64,000 nucleotides of DNA from Allomuricauda sp. ARW1Y1. Its GTDB lineage: Bacteria; Bacteroidota; Bacteroidia; Flavobacteriales; Flavobacteriaceae. Numbering within the stretch: the stretch's first letter is position 1; each line of letters begins with the position of its first letter. The position numbers and the translations under genes are program-made. Below, in pieces: positions 20,807 through 29,466 of the stretch. The stretch covers positions 806,001 through 870,000 of the forward strand of contig NZ_JACBZU010000002.1 in NCBI RefSeq assembly GCF_013407935.1. Direction: 5' to 3'. Under the pieces are notes generated by a model. The model did not search any database, had not been told where the DNA came from, and saw only the letters and a list, made by a program, of their open reading frames with translations.

Positions 20807-23800
20807 ATGAGAACAAAACTTAATGGATTGTTAACGCTATTATTGGCGTTTGTTGTGCATATATCCTATGCACAAGACAAGACGATTACAGGTACGGTTA
20901 CGGACGCCGATGGGCTGCCGCTTCCTGGGGTCAACATTGTCGTTGAAGGGACCAGCACTGGTACCCAAACTGATTTTGATGGTAACTATGCCATCAGCGC
21001 AAGGGAAGGACAGACGTTACTCTTTACCTATATCGGGCAGAGACCTGCCTCGAGACCTGTAGGTTCCGGGAACGTAATCAATGTCCAAATGGTGGAAGAC
21101 ACCCAAGCCCTAGAAGAGGTGGTTGTTACTGCCCAAGGTATCAAACGGGAGAAAAAGGCACTGGGTTATTCGGTGACCTCCGTAGGTGCCGACCAGATAG
21201 AGAACCGCTCCGAGGGTGATGTTGCCAGGGTTCTTAACGGTAAGGCCGCAGGTGTACAGATTACCTCTGGAGGTGGTACATCCGGTTCCGGTACCAACGT
21301 TACCATTAGGGGTTTTAGTTCCTTTAGTGGAAGTAACCAAGCGCTCTTCATTGTTGACGGTGTACCTTTTAGTAACGACACCAACTCTCCTGGAAACTTT
21401 TTGGACGGTAACCCCGCTCCTTCCCGTTTCTTGGATCTCGACCCTAACAACATTGCCAATGTGGAAGTGTTGAAAGGTCTTGCTGCTACCACATTGTATG
21501 GTACGTTGGGACGAAACGGTGTGATCTTGATCACTACCAAGGCAGGTGCCGGTCAAGTAGGTCCAAAGAAGACCGAAATTACGGTTAGCCAATCGTTCTT
21601 TGCTAACGAGTTTGCATCATTGCCCGATTACCAACAGAAATTTGGTAACGGTTTTGACCAATCCTTCGGATGGTTCTTCAGTAACTGGGGACCTAGTTTC
21701 GATCGTGATGGTGTTTCCGGTTGGGGCAACCAACCCGCTATTGATGATCAGGGTACATTGTTGCACCCTTACGCATCTTCAGCTTTCCTAAACCCTGGAG
21801 GACCCAATACAGGTACAGGTGCCTTGGCACAGCAGTTTGCCAACCAAAGGTACGACTGGAGACCTTACAACTCCGTGGAAGAGTTTATGCGTCCCGGTAG
21901 AACGTTGAACACTTCGGTGAACATAGCCGGAGCTTCAGAGGACGGGAACACTACCTTCAATGCCAACATCGGTTATTTGGACGAGGAAGGGTTTACTCCG
22001 GGTAACTCCCTTAACCGTTTCAACTTCTCCGTTGGTGGACAGTCCAAGCTTTCCAACAAGTTTACGGTTCAGGCCACTGCCAACTATGCAAGAAGTGACG
22101 TAAAAACGCCACCGATCGCTGCGAGTAGGGGTAACGGTTCCTTGGGACTTTCCGTATTCGGTAACGTATTGTTCACCCCTTTGAGTGTGGACCTCATGGG
22201 ATTGCCCTTTGAGCAGCCCGAAGATGGTTCCAGTATCTACTACCGTAACGGTAACGATATCATCAACCCAAGATGGACCGCCAAGAATGTAACCTATAAC
22301 AACTTGACCAACAGGTTCAACTTCAATGCTTCCTTGAACTACGAGATCAATGAGAACCTTGGATTGACCTGGAGAACCGGTCTTGATTACTATAATGAAA
22401 GAAACGTAAACTCCTCTAACAGAGGTGGGGTTGCATTTACCCAAGCAATCTTCGGATTCTTGAACACTTACGATAACAACAACACCATTTGGGACCACTA
22501 CGTGGCACTTAACGGTAACTATGACCTTTCCGAAAAGATCGGTATGACCTTTATCGCAGGTGCCAACGCACGTTCCGACTTCTTCGATCAGCAAGGGGTT
22601 GCGAGTACTGGACAGATCGTATACGGTATCAAGAGACACTTCAACTACGAAAACCAGTTGCCCATCCAGTTCTCTCAAAAGAGAAACATTGTGGGACTTT
22701 TGGGACAGGTATCCTTTGATTACGATAACATGCTGTTCTTGAACTTGAACACTAGGACAGACTGGGTATCCAACTTGGCAACCGAAAACAGAAGCTTGAC
22801 CTATCCAGGTGTGAGTGTATCTTTCTTGCCTACAGCAGCTTTCAGCGGTCTGCAGTCCGAAAATGGGCTTAACTACTTGAAGTTGAGAGCCGGTTACGCA
22901 ACTTCTGCTAACTTCCCAACGGGCTACCCAACAGTGAGTGTGGTAGAGCAGAATACCCAAGTGTACGGTGAAGGTGGTGAGATCACCAATAACCAAGTGG
23001 ACAACTTTAGGGCGAACCCAGATTTGAAACCAGAGCTTTTGAAAGAGTTCGAAGTCGGTATCGAGTCACGCTTCTGGCAAAATAGGGTTTCTTTTGATTT
23101 CACTTACTACGACAGAAGGACCGACGACTTGATCGTGAGCCAGCCACTACCTCCTTCCACAGGATTTACATTGACCCAATCCAACATTGGACAGATCAGC
23201 AACAAAGGTATCGAGGCCGATTTGGGCATAGATATCTTTAGAGGTGGTCAGGATGGTTTCAACTGGAATACAAGAGTGAACTTCTTTGCCAACGAGGAAG
23301 TCGTTGAGGAGCAGGAAGAGGATATCATCTTCTACGCTGGTAGTACCGCACTGTTTGTAGGTGCAAACGCTGCCATTGAAGGAGAGTCCTTGGGTACCAT
23401 TGTAGGTACAGCCGTTGCTCGTGACGAAAACGGCAACTTCTTGGTAAACAATGGTGGTAACTATGTGATCACAGAGCAAGACAATGACGGTAACGTTCCA
23501 ATCATTGGGGATGCGATTCCGGATTACACCATGAACTTCTTCAACAACCTTTCCTACAAGAACTGGAGCCTTGGTTTCCAGATCCAGCATGTGAAAGGTG
23601 GGGACATCATGTCGAGCACCATCGCAACCCTATTGGGTCGTGGTTTGATCACAGAGACCCAGAACAGGGAAAACACCTATATATTACCTGGTGTAAACCA
23701 GTCATCTGGAGCACCTAACAACTTGCAGATCAACAACTCTACCTATTACTTCAGCAACCTGTTGTTCGGGCCAGCAGAGTTGAAGATCTATGATGCATCC

Positions 23801-24049
23801 GTGATTCGTTTACAGGAAGTTTCATTGTCCTACTCCTTCCCTAAGAAGTTCTTGGACAAAACTCCATTTGGAGCACTAACATTGACTGCTCAGGGTTTCA
23901 ACTTGTGGTATGATGCCTACAATACTCCTGACGGAGCGAACTTTGACCCTAACGTGGCCGGTATCGGTATCGGAAACGGTCGTGGTTTCGACTTTATGAA
24001 CGGACCATCGCAGCGTAGATATGGATTCAGTGTAAGGGCATCGTTCTAA
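20807..24049 (+). CDS. SusC/RagA-family TonB-linked outer-membrane transporter
   Basis: 1080-residue outer-membrane transporter that, with a SusD lipoprotein lid, imports oligomeric nutrients using TonB energy. Signal peptide of about 22 residues ending before QDKTITG. A carboxypeptidase-D-like domain (about 25-100, GTVTDADGLPLPGVNIVVEG) precedes the plug domain (about 110-235) with GIKREKKALGYSV and the SusC signature near DVARVLNGKAAGVQI. The barrel ends in aromatic-terminated YGFSVRASF. The partner susD starts 25 bp downstream. No glycoside hydrolase, sulfatase or protease gene is adjacent, so the substrate cannot be named. Confidence 0.93.
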   Translation: MRTKLNGLLTLLLAFVVHISYAQDKTITGTVTDADGLPLPGVNIVVEGTSTGTQTDFDGNYAISAREGQTLLFTYIGQRPASRPVGSGNVINVQMVEDTQALEEVVVTAQGIKREKKALGYSVTSVGADQIENRSEGDVARVLNGKAAGVQITSGGGTSGSGTNVTIRGFSSFSGSNQALFIVDGVPFSNDTNSPGNFLDGNPAPSRFLDLDPNNIANVEVLKGLAATTLYGTLGRNGVILITTKAGAGQVGPKKTEITVSQSFFANEFASLPDYQQKFGNGFDQSFGWFFSNWGPSFDRDGVSGWGNQPAIDDQGTLLHPYASSAFLNPGGPNTGTGALAQQFANQRYDWRPYNSVEEFMRPGRTLNTSVNIAGASEDGNTTFNANIGYLDEEGFTPGNSLNRFNFSVGGQSKLSNKFTVQATANYARSDVKTPPIAASRGNGSLGLSVFGNVLFTPLSVDLMGLPFEQPEDGSSIYYRNGNDIINPRWTAKNVTYNNLTNRFNFNASLNYEINENLGLTWRTGLDYYNERNVNSSNRGGVAFTQAIFGFLNTYDNNNTIWDHYVALNGNYDLSEKIGMTFIAGANARSDFFDQQGVASTGQIVYGIKRHFNYENQLPIQFSQKRNIVGLLGQVSFDYDNMLFLNLNTRTDWVSNLATENRSLTYPGVSVSFLPTAAFSGLQSENGLNYLKLRAGYATSANFPTGYPTVSVVEQNTQVYGEGGEITNNQVDNFRANPDLKPELLKEFEVGIESRFWQNRVSFDFTYYDRRTDDLIVSQPLPPSTGFTLTQSNIGQISNKGIEADLGIDIFRGGQDGFNWNTRVNFFANEEVVEEQEEDIIFYAGSTALFVGANAAIEGESLGTIVGTAVARDENGNFLVNNGGNYVITEQDNDGNVPIIGDAIPDYTMNFFNNLSYKNWSLGFQIQHVKGGDIMSSTIATLLGRGLITETQNRENTYILPGVNQSSGAPNNLQINNSTYYFSNLLFGPAELKIYDASVIRLQEVSLSYSFPKKFLDKTPFGALTLTAQGFNLWYDAYNTPDGANFDPNVAGIGIGNGRGFDFMNGPSQRRYGFSVRASF

Positions 24050-24074
24050 TAAAAATTGTTAATGATATAACATT

Positions 24075-25745
24075 ATGAAAAATTATTTAAAACATATTTC
24101 AATGGTTTTGTTTGCAGGCTTGACTTTCACCGCCTGTGAAACGACCGATCTGGACTTAAGGGTAAGTCCAAACGATCTCGCTGCCGATCAGGCAGACCCC
24201 AACCTCTTGTTGAACTCCATACAGTTGGCCTACGCCTCCAATATGGACGTGATCAGCGACTTGGGAGCAGAGCTCACCCGTATCGACTACATGTTCGGTA
24301 GGGATTATTTCAACAACTATCCCGGAGACACCTTCAACGCGGTGTGGTCCAGAACCTACAGTAGTGGGACCAATGGCCCTGGTACCGGTGTACAAGTGGG
24401 TATGTTTACCAATATCAATACCCTAGAGACCATCGATGCGGAAAGCGACACGGATTACTCCTTTCACCTAGGGGTATCAAAAACGCTTCAGGCGCACATG
24501 TTGATGTTGTTGGTGGATTATTTGGGCGAAGCGGCACTTAGCCAAGCTTCAAACCCAGATGAATTCCCTGCACCGACCTTGGATGATGGTGCTACTGTGT
24601 ATGCAGAAGCGCTTTCATTATTGAACGAGGCACAAAGTCTATTGTCAGGAGGTCCATTGACCTTGGGCGCGACCGATTTCTTTTACGGAGGTGATACTTC
24701 CAAGTGGTTGAAATTGGTAAATACCCTAAGGTTAAAAGCCTATGTGACCACTGGCGATACGGCCAATTTCAACGCTGTTATTGCTGGAGGTAATTTCATC
24801 TCTTCCGCAGCTGATGACTTTGAGTTCCAGTATGGGACCAGTGAATTGCAGCCCGATACCCGTCATCCCGATTACGCCGATGACTATACACCTTCAGGAG
24901 CGAATATCTATCAGTCCAACTGGTTGATGGAATTGATGTTGGATAACAACGACCCACGTATACGTTACTATTTCTACAGACAGACCGATGCCACTCCAGG
25001 AGCCGATGCGGATCCGAACGAAGAAACATTGGCATGTTCCTTGGCCGTTCCGCCACAGCACTACCAGGACGGTGGCTTCACCTATTGCAGCTTACCTAAT
25101 GGCTACTGGGGAAGGTCTCACGGCAATGATGAGGGTACCCCTCCTGACAACTTCACAAGAACAGCCGTTGGCGTGTATCCAGCTGCCGGTTTATTTGACG
25201 ACAGCAGCTTCGGAAACGTTGGTTTAGGATTAGGTGGCGGTGGAGCCGGTATCGAGCCCATCATCCTATCCTCCTATGTGGATTTCTGGAGAGCGGATAT
25301 GGCCGCCAACGATGCCGATCGTGCAACTTTCTTTAGGAGCGGCTTGGAAAAATCCATTGCCAAGGTACAATCCTTTGGCGCTTTGGATCCAGACGCAGAC
25401 CTTTCTGTTGCCCCTACCGAAGCGGAAGTGACCGCCTACATAGACGGTATCATTGCAGATTTCAATGCAGCCACCGGGGATGACAAGGAGAACATCTTCG
25501 CAGAGCAGTACTTTACCACATTGTTCGGTGGAGCTACGGAAGCGTACAACTATTACAGGAAAACGGGTTACCCAACAACGGTATTGCCTAACTGGGAACT
25601 AGATCCGGGACCTTTCCCAAGAAGTTTCCTATATCCGCAGAACGAGGTGGTGACCAACCCTTCGCTGACGCAGAAACAAACGCTGACACAGCAGGTATTC
25701 TGGGATACCAATCCGGCAAGTCCAACTTTCCCACCTGCTAACTAA
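24075..25745 (+). CDS. SusD/RagB-family nutrient-binding outer-membrane lipoprotein
   Basis: 556-residue lid protein of the SusCD complex. A lipoprotein signal ends in LTFTAC, with lipidation expected at Cys21, followed by ETTDLDLRVSPNDLAADQ. Tetratricopeptide-like helices typical of the family are indicated by SKTLQAHMLMLLVDYLGEA and KLVNTLRLKAYVTTG. The C-terminal YNYYRKTGYPTTVLP is characteristic of the SusD-like group that includes many flavobacterial members. It pairs with the SusC gene just upstream. Confidence 0.9.
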   Translation: MKNYLKHISMVLFAGLTFTACETTDLDLRVSPNDLAADQADPNLLLNSIQLAYASNMDVISDLGAELTRIDYMFGRDYFNNYPGDTFNAVWSRTYSSGTNGPGTGVQVGMFTNINTLETIDAESDTDYSFHLGVSKTLQAHMLMLLVDYLGEAALSQASNPDEFPAPTLDDGATVYAEALSLLNEAQSLLSGGPLTLGATDFFYGGDTSKWLKLVNTLRLKAYVTTGDTANFNAVIAGGNFISSAADDFEFQYGTSELQPDTRHPDYADDYTPSGANIYQSNWLMELMLDNNDPRIRYYFYRQTDATPGADADPNEETLACSLAVPPQHYQDGGFTYCSLPNGYWGRSHGNDEGTPPDNFTRTAVGVYPAAGLFDDSSFGNVGLGLGGGGAGIEPIILSSYVDFWRADMAANDADRATFFRSGLEKSIAKVQSFGALDPDADLSVAPTEAEVTAYIDGIIADFNAATGDDKENIFAEQYFTTLFGGATEAYNYYRKTGYPTTVLPNWELDPGPFPRSFLYPQNEVVTNPSLTQKQTLTQQVFWDTNPASPTFPPAN

Positions 25746-25763
25746 AAAATAAAAACAGACGAT

Positions 25764-26699
25764 ATGAAAAATTGGTTTAAATATATAACTATAATGTTCG
25801 CAGGAGCTGGGCTATTGACCACATCCTGTGAAGACAGCAACACGGTTGTTGACCAAGTGGTCGAAGGAACCGAAAGAGGCGCTGTTCTGAGGACCGTCAA
25901 TCTCATTTCAAATGAGATTCCGATCGGTAACGACGATTCCAATTTTGCCGTTGAAGTTGAGATTCAAGACTCGGAAAACGGTGATTTGGTAAGTTCTGTG
26001 GAAGTCTACCTAGGCTTTCGTGACAACACGGTAGAAGAAGGAGAAACAGATTTGGATACCGATGAAGTGTTGGTAGAAACCATAGATCCATCATCCTTTG
26101 AAATAGGACCTTTTGGCCTACCTCGTTTTGGTTACCAGATTACGTTGCCAGAAATGCTTGCTGCCCTACCTATTACCGGTGCAGATGTAAATGGTTCCGA
26201 TCAATTTACCATTCGTTTTGAGTTGGTATTGACAGATGGAAGAAGGTATTCCTTCGCAGACAATACAGGTACCTTGACCGGTTCCTTCTTCAGCTCACCT
26301 TTCTTGTACACTGCTACAGTAGTTTGTCCTCCTAAGGCTCCTACTGCAGGTACTTGGACTGTTGAGATGCAAGATGCCTTCGGTGATGGTTGGCAGCCAA
26401 CCACTGCTGATGGTGGTGGCCCTGGTCTAATTGTTACCTTGAGCGATGGTACCGTTTATGAAATCGGACTTTGTACTCCGTACGAAGACCCAGGGTATAG
26501 CTGTACCGATGGTGCAAGCGCAGGTACTGCAACCTTTGATGTTCCTGCAGGATTGACAGAACCAGCTGAATTTGATTTCCAAGGGGATTTCTGGGGAGAG
26601 ATATCTTTCCAAATTATCACTCCTAATGGAAATATCGTAGCCGATGTTCCAGCTGGAACCGATGCAGGTTTGATTACCATCGACTTCTGCCAAGATTAA
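25764..26699 (+). CDS. SusCD-linked surface lipoprotein, unknown ligand
   Basis: 311-residue protein with a lipoprotein signal (LLTTSC, Cys near residue 21), 18 bp after susD and before a strong terminator, so it is the last gene of the operon. Residues about 40-180 are beta-rich without a recognised name. The C-terminal part (about 190-311) has TWTVEMQDAFGDGWQ, a GDGW-type beta-domain also seen in secreted flavobacterial proteins, and several cysteines. By position it is probably a surface ligand-binding accessory of the transporter; this is inference. Confidence 0.7.
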   Translation: MKNWFKYITIMFAGAGLLTTSCEDSNTVVDQVVEGTERGAVLRTVNLISNEIPIGNDDSNFAVEVEIQDSENGDLVSSVEVYLGFRDNTVEEGETDLDTDEVLVETIDPSSFEIGPFGLPRFGYQITLPEMLAALPITGADVNGSDQFTIRFELVLTDGRRYSFADNTGTLTGSFFSSPFLYTATVVCPPKAPTAGTWTVEMQDAFGDGWQPTTADGGGPGLIVTLSDGTVYEIGLCTPYEDPGYSCTDGASAGTATFDVPAGLTEPAEFDFQGDFWGEISFQIITPNGNIVADVPAGTDAGLITIDFCQD

Positions 26700-26721
26700 T
26701 CCAAGAATAACATCTTGAAAT

Positions 26722-26753
26722 AAAAAGGGCCACCTAGTTTAGGTGGCCTTTTT
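26722..26753 (+). terminator. Terminator of the SusCD operon
   Basis: AAAAAGGGCCACCTA and TAGGTGGCCTTTTT form a strong stem with a 3-nt loop followed by a T run, 23 bp after the lipoprotein stop. The same structure could end a minus-strand transcript coming from the small gene at 26757. Confidence 0.92.
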
Positions 26754-26756
26754 ACT

Positions 26757-26858
26757 TTAATAATCTTGTCCTAAATAACCATAAGACATGTAGCCAATAC
26801 TCAAAATAAGGCCAACCAAAATTACCCTAATCTGGAGTTGTAGAAATAATTTGTCCAT
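26757..26858 (-). CDS. Candidate 33-residue single-span membrane peptide
   Basis: Read on the minus strand from ATG 26858 to TAA 26757-26759. It begins MDKLFLQLQIR and then has a hydrophobic segment VILVGLILSIGYM, ending YGYLGQDY. The composition is that of a one-pass small membrane protein. It ends just ahead of the bidirectional SusCD terminator and its leader contains a perfect 9-bp hairpin. No family is recognised; conservation of the peptide is untested. Confidence 0.5.
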   Translation of the reverse strand: MDKLFLQLQIRVILVGLILSIGYMSYGYLGQDY

Positions 26859-26872
26859 ACCTATCAAAAATT

Positions 26873-26909
26873 AGGATTCATAAAGTGAAAATGAATCCTG
26901 CATTTTTTT
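26873..26909. terminator. 9-bp perfect hairpin followed by T7
   Basis: AGGATTCAT (26873-26881) and ATGAATCCT (26891-26899) form a perfect stem with a 9-nt loop; on the plus strand GCATTTTTTT follows. On the minus strand it would lie in the leader of the 33-codon gene and be followed by AATTTTTG. It may be a second terminator of the plus-strand operon or an attenuator for the small gene. Confidence 0.55.
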
Positions 26910-27074
26910 CCTTAGGCCCTCATTTTTAACATTTAACCATAGTATTTTGTTGGATAAGATGTCCAAAATTATGATATTGGGCATCATATTACATATAGCT
27001 AAAAATTTATAATCTACTTAACATAGTTTCACCTCATTTTCACTATTTTAAATCACCTAACAAAAAATATACGC

Positions 27075-27818
27075 ATGAAATCACTTAAAGCACTAACACT
27101 TTCAATATCATTGATAACCAGCTCTTTGGCCGTAGCACAATTTGCCGGTCAATCCCCGGTCATTGCCGGAAAAGGAGGTCCTGGAGGAGCCAGTACCGCC
27201 GCTATAGGATACATCACTGGTTCCATGATGGACGAAAAGAATACCAAATTGAACGTGGATGATTTCCAGGGTTCTCCATATACCTCGGATACATTTCAAC
27301 CCACCACCCTATTTGACAAGGGCAAGGAAGTTGGCCAATTCTACTATCGCTACAATGCTTACAACGGTGAAATTGAGATAAAGTCTTCCATTACCGATAC
27401 CGGAGTGGGCAGTTTGAGCAGGGACAAGTCCTTGGCCGTCTTGGAAGATGGTAAAAAACTCAGCTTCAAAACATTCATCGACAAGAACAAAAACACGATG
27501 AACGGCTATTTGTTGGAACTCATCGATGGTGAAAAGTACAACTTGTACGAAAGAACCAAGGTGAAATATACCGAAGGAGCTCCAGCGGCGAATTCCTTTG
27601 TAATGGCAACGCCAAATAAATTTTCACAGTTCACCGAATATTATATCGAGAAAGAAGGTGGCAACAGGATCGATGAGATAGAAACTTCCAACAGAAAGAT
27701 TTTAAAGGTCCTTGATGGTGAAGACAAGGAAAAAATCAAGGCTTATTTGAAAGAAAACAAAATCAAAGTCCGATCCATTGAGGATTTGAAAAAGATAATC
27801 GAAGTTTTAAATTCGTAA
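27075..27818 (+). CDS. Secreted or periplasmic protein of unknown function
   Basis: 247 residues with a Sec signal peptide (about 1-21, ending AVAQ). The mature N-terminus is Gly/Ala-rich (AGKGGPGGASTAAIGY), the middle is beta-rich and the C-terminus (about 200-247) is charged and helical. It lies alone between two terminators, so it is a single-gene unit. I do not recognise a family with a known function. Confidence 0.7.
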   Translation: MKSLKALTLSISLITSSLAVAQFAGQSPVIAGKGGPGGASTAAIGYITGSMMDEKNTKLNVDDFQGSPYTSDTFQPTTLFDKGKEVGQFYYRYNAYNGEIEIKSSITDTGVGSLSRDKSLAVLEDGKKLSFKTFIDKNKNTMNGYLLELIDGEKYNLYERTKVKYTEGAPAANSFVMATPNKFSQFTEYYIEKEGGNRIDEIETSNRKILKVLDGEDKEKIKAYLKENKIKVRSIEDLKKIIEVLNS

Positions 27819-27836
27819 CAAACACCCAAATAACGA

Positions 27837-27868
27837 AAAACCCACTACCTTTGGTCAGTGGGTTTTTT
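27837..27868 (+). terminator. Terminator before rlmB
   Basis: AAAACCCACT and AGTGGGTTTTTT form a 10-bp stem with a 10-nt loop and a T tail. It lies 19 bp after the orphan gene and only 7 bp before the rlmB start, so the rlmB message either begins inside it or is made by read-through. Confidence 0.85.
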
Positions 27869-27874
27869 ATTTTA

Positions 27875-28621
27875 ATGCAATTGGAAAGAACAGAAACAAT
27901 TTATGGTATTCGTGCCGTGTTGGAAGCGATAGAGGCCAACCAATCCATCAATAAAATCTTTGTACAAAAAGGTTTGAAGGGCGAACTCTTCAAGGAGCTC
28001 GAATCCACAGTGCGAAAAAGTGGCTTGAGCCTATCTTATGTACCTGTAGAAAAGTTGAACCGTCTTACCCGAAATCATAATCACCAAGGAGTGGTGGCGC
28101 AAATATCTCCAGTACAGTTTTACAATTTCGAGGCGTTGGTGGAACAAGTGCTTTCCAAAGAAAAATTACCTTTCTTTCTGCTGTTAGATCAAGTTTCTGA
28201 TGTGCGTAATTTTGGGGCCATTATCCGAACCGCCGAGTGTTGTGGCGTGCATGGCATCATTATCCCTAAAAACGGTGCCGCGCCGATAACGGACGATACC
28301 GTCAAAACTTCGGCTGGAGCTGCCTTTAACGTACCCATTGCCAAAGTAGACCATTTAAAGGATGCTGTTTTCTATTTACAGTCCTCGGGCATTGTGGTAA
28401 CCGGCGCCACAGAAAAGGCAGCGGACCATATTTACGGTGTGGACTTTAACCACCCTACGGCGATTATCATGGGCTCTGAAGACAAAGGTATCTCCCCTTC
28501 TACCCTTCAGATTATCGACCATCAGGCGAAACTACCCCTTATGGGCAAAATAGGCTCCTTGAACGTGTCTGTGGCCTGTGGTGTATTCCTGTATGAGGTA
28601 GTTCGGCAACGAAGCTCCTAA
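27875..28621 (+). CDS. rlmB: 23S rRNA (guanosine-2'-O-)-methyltransferase RlmB
   Basis: 248-residue SPOUT-class methyltransferase. The N-terminal substrate-binding domain (about 1-75) starts ETIYGIRAVLEAI, and the C-terminal knotted domain has LLDQVSDVRNFGAIIRTAEC, the NGAAPITDDTVKTSAGA motif and the SAM-binding end GSLNVSVACGVFLYEVVRQ. The known enzyme methylates G2251 of 23S rRNA with S-adenosylmethionine. The ATG at 27875 was preferred since the longer in-frame reading starts inside the terminator. Confidence 0.93.
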   Translation: MQLERTETIYGIRAVLEAIEANQSINKIFVQKGLKGELFKELESTVRKSGLSLSYVPVEKLNRLTRNHNHQGVVAQISPVQFYNFEALVEQVLSKEKLPFFLLLDQVSDVRNFGAIIRTAECCGVHGIIIPKNGAAPITDDTVKTSAGAAFNVPIAKVDHLKDAVFYLQSSGIVVTGATEKAADHIYGVDFNHPTAIIMGSEDKGISPSTLQIIDHQAKLPLMGKIGSLNVSVACGVFLYEVVRQRSS

Positions 28622-28623
28622 AA

Positions 28624-29346
28624 TCAATCCTCTTTGGATTTTTTATAGTGATACCTTATTTCGACTGTTTCTTCAGTCTCTTCAGGTTGGGTTTCAATAA
28701 AATTACCGTGCTCGTCAAAATGTTGTAGAAAGGGGTCGTCGGCTTCATTGTAATCATCGTGTTCCCAAGCATATTTGCGCACCTCAGGAACCCTGACCTT
28801 GGTCACCAAGGCAAACACGAGCCCCGTCACAAATCCCGATAAATGTCCTTCCCACGAAATGCCATCTTTTACCGGAAAAATATACCAGATCATACTCCCA
28901 TAAATAAAGACAACAACCAAGGACAATGCCACGAGCCTGTAATTTTTGGCCAAAATGCCCTTAAAAAAAATAAAACTGGCCAAAAGATAGATAACTCCAC
29001 TGGCACCGATATGGTAAGATGGACGGGCAATGGCCCAAGTGAACAAACCTGAGAGCAAGGTTCCGAACAATAGCACCCTTAAGGCCGCGCTCTGATAAAA
29101 ATAAAACAGAAAAGCGGTCAATACCGCTAACGGGATGGTATTGTTGTACAGATGCTCGATAGAGCTGTGGATAAACGGACTAAAAAATACCCCTCTAAGA
29201 CCAGACAGTCTCCGGGGATAGATTCCATAATCGTTTAGGTTGATGCCCAATTGAACCTCGGCCCAGAACAAGACCCAAATAGAGAGAATGGCCACCAGTG
29301 GCGCCAGCACTACCGCATTGGAAAATTTAAATGAATCTGAATCCAT
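28624..29346 (-). CDS. Rhomboid-family intramembrane serine protease
   Basis: 240-residue polytopic protease. The catalytic serine lies in YHIGASGVIYLL (GASG) and the catalytic histidine in WEGHLSGFVTGL; the early SPFIHSSIEHLYNN loop is also typical. Six transmembrane segments can be seen, followed by an acidic cytoplasmic tail. Rhomboids cleave membrane helices; the substrate here is unknown. ATG 29346 is used; a GTG two codons upstream is possible. It is convergent with rlmB, 2 bp apart. Confidence 0.88.
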   Translation of the reverse strand: MDSDSFKFSNAVVLAPLVAILSIWVLFWAEVQLGINLNDYGIYPRRLSGLRGVFFSPFIHSSIEHLYNNTIPLAVLTAFLFYFYQSAALRVLLFGTLLSGLFTWAIARPSYHIGASGVIYLLASFIFFKGILAKNYRLVALSLVVVFIYGSMIWYIFPVKDGISWEGHLSGFVTGLVFALVTKVRVPEVRKYAWEHDDYNEADDPFLQHFDEHGNFIETQPEETEETVEIRYHYKKSKED

Positions 29347-29454
29347 AACCACCCTAAATCAAACATCCGGCCATACCCTTACACTGTTACAATTTGTCAG
29401 GTAACGACGTAAAATCCTTTGTAAAACAAGCACATGATACCATCAAATTTATAC

Positions 29455-29462
29455 TATTTTTG
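29455..29462 (+). promoter_or_regulatory. Possible -7 element very close to the rarA start
   Basis: TATTTTTG matches TAnnTTTG and ends 4 bp before the ATG at 29467, which would give an almost leaderless mRNA. No TTG was found at the right distance upstream, so this is weak. Confidence 0.35.
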
Positions 29463-29466
29463 AGGT

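Noticed and set aside
21935..22996. Long open frame (353 codons) on the minus strand inside the SusC gene
   Set aside because: It mirrors the codon pattern of the SusC coding strand, has no recognisable domain and would overlap a well-supported gene completely.
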